Below, in pieces: positions 60,425-64,000 of a DNA stretch of 64,000 nt. The translations under genes were made by a program, and so were the position numbers. The DNA comes from an uncultured Elusimicrobiales bacterium (GTDB lineage: Bacteria > Elusimicrobiota > Elusimicrobia > Elusimicrobiales > Elusimicrobiaceae): positions 1-64,000 of the forward strand of contig CALUVB010000005.1 in the NCBI GenBank assembly GCA_944324115.1. The letters are read 5' to 3'. The notes beneath the pieces are model-generated. The model saw only the letters and a program-made list of their open reading frames with translations. It searched no databases and was not told where the DNA came from. Numbering within the stretch: the stretch's first letter is position 1; each line of letters begins with the position of its first letter.

Positions 60425-61210
60425 ATGAAGAAAGCAGTTATTTTCTTGTTTTTCTGTTTCGGGGTGGGACTTCCGTTTGCGGAGCCTGTTTGTGCCCAAG
60501 AGAGCAAAGCGGCCTCCCGGCCTCAAGCGGTTGTTTCCGGGGAATACAGCCGGGCGGAATTAATGCAGAAAGTAAAAAATATGGAAGTGTTGGATTTTAA
60601 AAGAATGCCGTCTTCTTTTTGGTATTTGGCGGGAGATGCCTATTTGAGCAAACAGGAAGACATCAATATTTTCTATATGGCCAAAAACCGCTATGAGCGC
60701 AATCCCAATCAATTTGTTGCTGTATTTAATTATGCCACCGTCATTTTGGGTTTAAACGCCGGCGAAGGCTGCGCCTGCTCGGACATGCAGCTTGATGAAG
60801 CGTACCGTTTGTTGGAACGTGCCCAAAAACTGCGCTCAGATTATTTGCCTGTATATCAGCAGCAAGACTTCGTGCTGATGTTTAAAATTTTTGGTCCGGT
60901 ATGGGCAGGGCCTGGCTACGATGAGGAAGATGCCGTTGTTTTGTACCGCAAAATGCCGGACTTGGCCCGCAAACGTTTGGCAGTACAGGAAAAACTGATT
61001 GCCCAAGGAGAAGGAGATTTGTATACAGCCCGGCAGATTTGCCAAGCGCTGCAGCGTAGCGCCAGTGCGGCGAAATATCAACAGATGATGGAGGAACAAA
61101 AAGCCGCCCTTCGCGCCCAACGTTACAAAACGGCAGAAGAATTTGCACGGAACTTGGCAGTCATTGGCAGCAGAATCCAACAATCCAGCCAAGAGAGACG
61201 TCGCAACTAA
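60425..61210 (+). CDS. Secreted protein of unknown function
   Basis: This 261-residue protein has a signal peptide (MKKAVIFLFFCFGVGLPFAEPVCA) and helical, TPR-like segments around 80-170 (NPNQFVAVFNYATVILGLNAGEGCACSDMQLDEAYRLLERAQKLRSDYLPVYQQQDFVLMFKIFG). A CAC motif in that segment could form a disulfide. The Arg/Gln-rich C-terminus is charged. No family was recognised. AAGGAG lies eight bases before the ATG and a strong terminator follows, so it is a single-gene unit. Confidence 0.72.
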   Translation: MKKAVIFLFFCFGVGLPFAEPVCAQESKAASRPQAVVSGEYSRAELMQKVKNMEVLDFKRMPSSFWYLAGDAYLSKQEDINIFYMAKNRYERNPNQFVAVFNYATVILGLNAGEGCACSDMQLDEAYRLLERAQKLRSDYLPVYQQQDFVLMFKIFGPVWAGPGYDEEDAVVLYRKMPDLARKRLAVQEKLIAQGEGDLYTARQICQALQRSASAAKYQQMMEEQKAALRAQRYKTAEEFARNLAVIGSRIQQSSQERRRN

Positions 61211-61242
61211 TTTATTCCTGTTCTTCATATGTGTTCTCCCCG

Positions 61243-61266
61243 CCCCGGCATCCGCCGGGGTTTTTT
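61243..61266 (+). terminator. Terminator after the secreted hypothetical gene
   Basis: CCCCGGC-atcc-GCCGGGG is followed by six Ts. Confidence 0.92.
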
Positions 61267-61499
61267 GGTGTGGCAAACAATTCTTCCTTTTGAAAATAAA
61301 CGGAGCTGTGAAGCGGATAAAGCTTGAGCAGGTGTTTTGTGGCGGAGCGGCTGTGTGAGCCTGTTTTTGAAAGCAGTAGCGTGGAGCTTTTTGCGTATGG
61401 GAGAACCGGTGTCATATTACGAAATTGGAAAATAGATGTTTTTGCAAAATAAGAGATAAAACTTATTAAGAATTTTTACTGTTATTTTTCTTTTGTTTT

Positions 61500-61629
61500 T
61501 GCTACAATAAAATGCTTTCGGTTCGCGCAGGCAGGCATAGCGGCGGAAGTGTAGTTGGAGAAAGCGCCACTCCCAGTCTGACACGGAACGAAAGAAATTA
61601 AGGTCTTAAAGACCTAAAGGAGAATAAAC
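61500..61629 (+). promoter_or_regulatory. Extended -10 and long structured leader of the DUF2807 gene
   Basis: TGC-TACAAT at about 61500-61508 would start a leader of about 115 nt. Near its ends CTTTCGGTTCG and CGGAACGAAAG can pair over about ten positions with one mismatch, enclosing a GC-rich interior. A small AGGTCTTAAAGACCT hairpin then sits just before the AAAGGAG ribosome binding site. It resembles no riboswitch known to me. A cis-acting RNA element or RNA-stabilising leader is possible. Confidence 0.45.
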
Positions 61630-62547
61630 ATGAAAAAAATGATACTTGCGCTTTGTGCGCTGACGCTGGTTTCTGCTTGGCCCGTTCAAGCCAAACCGGT
61701 GTATGTAACCGCCAGCCAGAACTACATTACCCAGGAAGTGGCCGGATTGGCGTCGTTTACTGCCTTGTCTGTTGACGGGCAGGCAGAAGTGGACTTCCGC
61801 CAAGGTGCGGAAGCAGAACCTTTTGTGGTAATTTACGGTTCCGATAATTTGGTCAGCTTGGTAGATGTGAAAAGCGATGGGAAAACGCTGACTGTCAGCT
61901 ATAAAGAGCCGCTGTTGATTATGGGAGAAGGCCGTCTGAAAGTGACGGTGGTGGCTCCGTCATTGGAACGGGTGGAAGCGTATCAAAGCGCCGAAGTAGA
62001 TGTGCAAGGCTTGCTGACGGCCGCAGATTTGTCCGTGATAGCTTCTGGGGAAGGAGAGGTTTCTTTCCAGTCAGTGAATGCTGCTAAAGTGACGGCGGCT
62101 CTGTCTGGAGATGCCAGCGTGGAATTTGACAGCTTAGCCTGCCAAAGCTTACAGGCTGACGCGCGCGATACGGCCTCTTTTGAGTCTGACCGCACCGCTT
62201 GTGACCATGTTGTCTTGACGGCTAAAGACCGCGCGGAAGCTTCCGCGGAGGGGCTTTCCGGCCGCAGTGTCAGCGCGACCGCCAGCGATTATGCGGAAGT
62301 AGAGCTGAAAGGTTCCGTCTTGACGGCGGATTTCAAAGTGTCCGGCTCTGCGCAATTAGATGCAGATGATGTAACCGCGCAGACAGTCCAAGTGAGCGCA
62401 ACGGATTCTTCCCGCGCCAAAGTGTATGCTTCCTCCACGTTAACTGCCGACGCTTCTAAACGTGCCACCATTATTTACAAAGGCTATCCAAAAGAAGTAG
62501 TCCGCCACGGAAAAGAAGCAAATATCCGCGCTCATTTAAACCGCTAA
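61630..62547 (+). CDS. Exported GIN-domain (DUF2807) protein
   Basis: This 305-residue protein has a signal peptide (MKKMILALCALTLVSAWPVQA) and a right-handed beta-solenoid-like body of short repeating strands (SVDGQAEVDFRQGAEAEPFVVIYGSDNLVSLVDVKSDGKTLTVSYK, then repeats such as VSATASDYAEVELKGSVLTADFKVSGSAQLDADDVTAQTVQVSATDSSRAKVYASSTL). That is the pattern of the head GIN domain, DUF2807, common in exported proteins of Bacteroidetes and others; function is unknown. AAAGGAG precedes the ATG. A long structured leader and a strong terminator make it a single-gene unit. Confidence 0.85.
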   Translation: MKKMILALCALTLVSAWPVQAKPVYVTASQNYITQEVAGLASFTALSVDGQAEVDFRQGAEAEPFVVIYGSDNLVSLVDVKSDGKTLTVSYKEPLLIMGEGRLKVTVVAPSLERVEAYQSAEVDVQGLLTAADLSVIASGEGEVSFQSVNAAKVTAALSGDASVEFDSLACQSLQADARDTASFESDRTACDHVVLTAKDRAEASAEGLSGRSVSATASDYAEVELKGSVLTADFKVSGSAQLDADDVTAQTVQVSATDSSRAKVYASSTLTADASKRATIIYKGYPKEVVRHGKEANIRAHLNR

Positions 62548-62565
62548 AGCCGGCTGTTTTATGCG

Positions 62566-62595
62566 GCCCCGCCGGGGTTACCGGCGGGGCTTTTT
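62566..62595 (+). terminator. Terminator after the DUF2807 gene
   Basis: GCCCCGCCGG-ggtta-CCGGCGGGGC, a perfect 10-bp stem followed by TTTTT. Confidence 0.93.
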
Positions 62596-63099
62596 ATATC
62601 CAGAAATTTTTGTGCTTTGACGTTTTAAGAGCTTTTTGTGTCGGGAGTGTTAACTCTTAGCTGGGCCGGGACTGTAAAAGTTGAACCGTTGCCCAAGAAG
62701 AACTCTTTTTGTATAGCACATTGCCTGTGTCAGCGGGCAATGTGACAAGAAGATAAGGCGAGCGAGCTGTTTCCGTTTGACCAAAGCTTGTGGAAAACAG
62801 AGTAAGCGCAAGCGGCAGTCTGCCGCAACGCATACCCTGCGTGTACTAAAACGGGGCCGGGCTCCAATATAACAATTCCCGATTGGGCGGAAAAGTGTAT
62901 AGTGAATAAAATATAAGAAGGGAGAGGCTCTTTTGAGGTACAAAACTGGCCGGGCTGCCATGTGTCTTGTGTTGGGTTGGGGTATACTTGTTGTACAGAG
63001 CGATAGCGGCAAATAGCCTGGGTGCCGCGTAAAACGGGCCTTTATTCAGACCTCTTGGCGGGTCGTGCCGCCTGGCTGCTGGGCCAGACGTATTTATTT
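62596..63099. other. Intergenic gap of about 500 bp with hairpins, no supported gene
   Basis: Hairpins are seen at about 62722-62750 (CACATTGCC with GGCAATGTG, 9 bp) and 62809-62823 (GCGGCAGTCTGCCGC). A minus-strand 120-codon frame and a plus-strand 25-codon frame near 62934 (TTG start behind GGAGAGG) have no recognisable product. An unknown small RNA is possible. No tRNA, SRP, 6S or RNase P feature was found. Confidence 0.4.
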
Positions 63100-63108
63100 T
63101 GTTACAAT
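63100..63108 (+). promoter_or_regulatory. Extended -10 giving a leaderless lipoprotein mRNA
   Basis: TGT-TACAAT is followed by AAACGT and the ATG at 63115. Confidence 0.6.
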
Positions 63109-63114
63109 AAACGT

Positions 63115-63546
63115 ATGAAACATTTTGTATGGTTGTTGGCGGCTTTTGGAGTGGCGGCCTGCAGCGGGGTGGAGCAGCTGGATTCCCCGCTGGTAGGCGG
63201 GGAGCGGGATTCGTACGGCTGCGTCACTTCAGCTGGATATACTTATAGTCATCTTCGGCAGCAGTGTCTGCGCCCGTGGGAAGACGGCATTCGCCTTGCA
63301 GCGGTGGAAACGGCGGGCGTGCCGCTTGCGTCGGGTGCGTATGTTCTTTTGTCTGACGACGGCAGCCGTGCAGAGCTGTTTTGGGCCTTGGGTCCATCGG
63401 CTGTGTTGGAGCGTGCATTCGCGCCGCAGGGCCCCTATTGGACCAATGACGGAGTACGCTTGGAGCGCCTGCCTCAAGGTTGGCGATTGTATAAAGAAAA
63501 CAGGTTGCTTTTCCAAGCCGACAATCCTCCCGCAGAAGCAAATTGA
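63115..63546 (+). CDS. Predicted lipoprotein of unknown function
   Basis: This 143-residue protein has a lipoprotein signal (MKHFVWLLAAFGVAAC, C16). The mature part contains a Cys pair in YGCVTSAGYTYSHLRQQCLRPWEDGIRLAAV, a motif seen in small bacterial lipoproteins of unknown role, and a compact C-terminal domain. The ATG at 63115 is the signal-peptide start; the in-frame upstream extension is not signal-like. No Shine-Dalgarno is present. A hairpin with T-run (63578-63602) follows. Confidence 0.75.
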   Translation: MKHFVWLLAAFGVAACSGVEQLDSPLVGGERDSYGCVTSAGYTYSHLRQQCLRPWEDGIRLAAVETAGVPLASGAYVLLSDDGSRAELFWALGPSAVLERAFAPQGPYWTNDGVRLERLPQGWRLYKENRLLFQADNPPAEAN

Positions 63547-63566
63547 CACCTTTTGATACAACTTGG

Positions 63567-63572
63567 TATAAT
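63567..63572 (+). promoter_or_regulatory. Probable -10 element upstream of infC
   Basis: TATAAT preceded by TGG (extended -10). Its start would fall at the base of the following hairpin, close to the lipoprotein terminator, so promoter and terminator overlap. Confidence 0.5.
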
Positions 63573-63577
63573 AAAAG

Positions 63578-63602
63578 AGTCCTAGAAAGGACTATTTTTT
63601 TT
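63578..63602 (+). terminator. Short terminator or attenuator before infC
   Basis: AGTCCT-agaa-AGGACT is followed by A and eight Ts. It probably ends the lipoprotein transcript. Because it also lies at the predicted start of the infC transcript, it could act in infC control. Confidence 0.7.
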
Positions 63603-63616
63603 GCAAAGAAAATAGA

Positions 63617-64000
63617 ATGGCTCGATTTGATATTAAAAGAACCTTTAAAAAAGATTTGTATAACCGCAACGGCAATATCCGCGCGCCGGAAGTAAGAGTC
63701 ATTAACTCTGACGGTACTATGGTGGGTGTCCTGCCCACTGCGCAAGCCGTAGCGATGGCTAAAGAACAAGAGCTGGACCTGGTGGAAATATCACCCAACG
63801 CCCAGCCGCCTGTTTGTAAAATACTTGATTACAATAAGTATGTTTTTGAACAGAGCAAAAAAAATAAAGACGCTAAGAAAAAACAGAGCAAAGTGACGCT
63901 TAAAGAGCTGCGTATCAAGTCACGCATTGCTCCGCATGACTTAGACGTCAAACTCAGACAAATAGAAGGATTTCTTAAAAAGAAAGATATGGTGCGCCTG
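63617..64000 (+). CDS. infC: Translation initiation factor IF-3, 3' end cut by window edge
   Basis: The 128 visible residues match IF-3: an N-terminal domain with LYNRNGNIRAPEVRVINSDGTMVGVLPTAQAVAMAKEQELDLVEISPNAQPPVCKILDYNKYVFEQ, the linker helix rich in Lys, and the start of the C-terminal domain (SKVTLKELRIKSRIAPHDLDVKLRQIEGFL). IF-3 checks start-codon pairing on the 30S subunit and prevents premature subunit joining. The ATG at 63617 has only a weak ribosome binding site. IF-3 also discriminates against leaderless mRNAs in some bacteria, which is notable given the leaderless gene starts in this window. Confidence 0.96.
   Translation, partial: MARFDIKRTFKKDLYNRNGNIRAPEVRVINSDGTMVGVLPTAQAVAMAKEQELDLVEISPNAQPPVCKILDYNKYVFEQSKKNKDAKKKQSKVTLKELRIKSRIAPHDLDVKLRQIEGFLKKKDMVRL

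Larger units (their letters stand above)
61211..61629. other. Gap of 419 bp with terminator, promoter and structured leader
   Basis: The gap contains the terminator (61243-61266), then about 220 bp without clear content. A TGCTACAAT extended -10 (61500-61508) and a GC-rich leader of about 115 nt follow before the DUF2807 gene. Confidence 0.6.

Noticed and set aside
62650-63012. 120-codon minus-strand frame
   Set aside because: Basic, Cys-rich composition typical of shadows; no ribosome binding site.

Overview
The window looks like the replication-origin region of a Gram-negative, anaerobic bacterium. It reads most like a gut member of the Elusimicrobiota, but that placement is by eye from protein sequences. 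Supporting signs are class III prepilins with the FTLIELLVVVLIIGILAA helix, lipopolysaccharide genes (kdsC, an hldD-like epimerase), several small beta-barrel outer-membrane proteins with signal peptides, and an oxygen-defence set typical of anaerobes (superoxide reductase, flavodiiron protein, flavin reductase, rubredoxin). No tRNA, rRNA, CRISPR array, insertion sequence or prophage was seen.

Layout. From 1 to about 33.8 kb almost all genes are on the minus strand: a truncated prepilin, guanine deaminase, comEC, recR-dnaX, a DoxX-like protein, an outer-membrane protein, a deoxyhypusine-synthase-like gene, glyA (plus strand), a second prepilin, a Sel1 protein and an SPFH protein, a sugar transporter and kinase, a full F-type ATP synthase operon with an HldD-like epimerase inserted in it, a GH13 glycosidase, then gyrA-gyrB-dciA-dnaN-dnaA. 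Transcription switches to the plus strand at about 34 kb, in a very AT-rich gap with a DnaA box. There follow the dfx-fdp-flr-rd oxygen-defence genes, a glycosyltransferase, lepB and parA-parB. DnaA boxes flank dnaA and recur upstream of parA. Three parS-like palindromes lie between 38.0 and 39.2 kb, beside the ParAB genes that would use them. The strand switch, DnaA boxes, dnaA/dnaN/gyrAB and parABS together make this the likely oriC domain.

From 41 to 64 kb the gene order is mixed. After a noncoding stretch of about 1 kb come a DegT aminotransferase, MgtC, a DUF1646-type permease, an outer-membrane protein and kdsC. Then come a CsgG-like lipoprotein, serS and a TPR protein, and another outer-membrane protein. 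An agmatinase and pyruvoyl-arginine-decarboxylase pair follows; with the DHS-like gene at 7 kb it suggests arginine to agmatine to putrescine to a longer polyamine. The rest is a secreted M3 peptidase, type II pantothenate kinase, a squalene/phytoene-synthase-like protein, a TPR protein, ligA-nusB, secreted or envelope proteins of unknown role, and the start of infC.

The most striking unexplained signal is at gene starts. Eight genes carry TAnAAT exactly six bases before the ATG, four of them with the TGn of an extended -10 element and none with a usable Shine-Dalgarno. Transcription would then start at the A of the start codon, which implies a class of leaderless mRNAs. Other points worth checking are the epimerase inside the ATP synthase operon, a ComEC whose metallo-beta-lactamase domain has lost its metal ligands, a structured leader before a DUF2807 protein, and a 28-residue Cys-rich small ORF behind a strong ribosome binding site.
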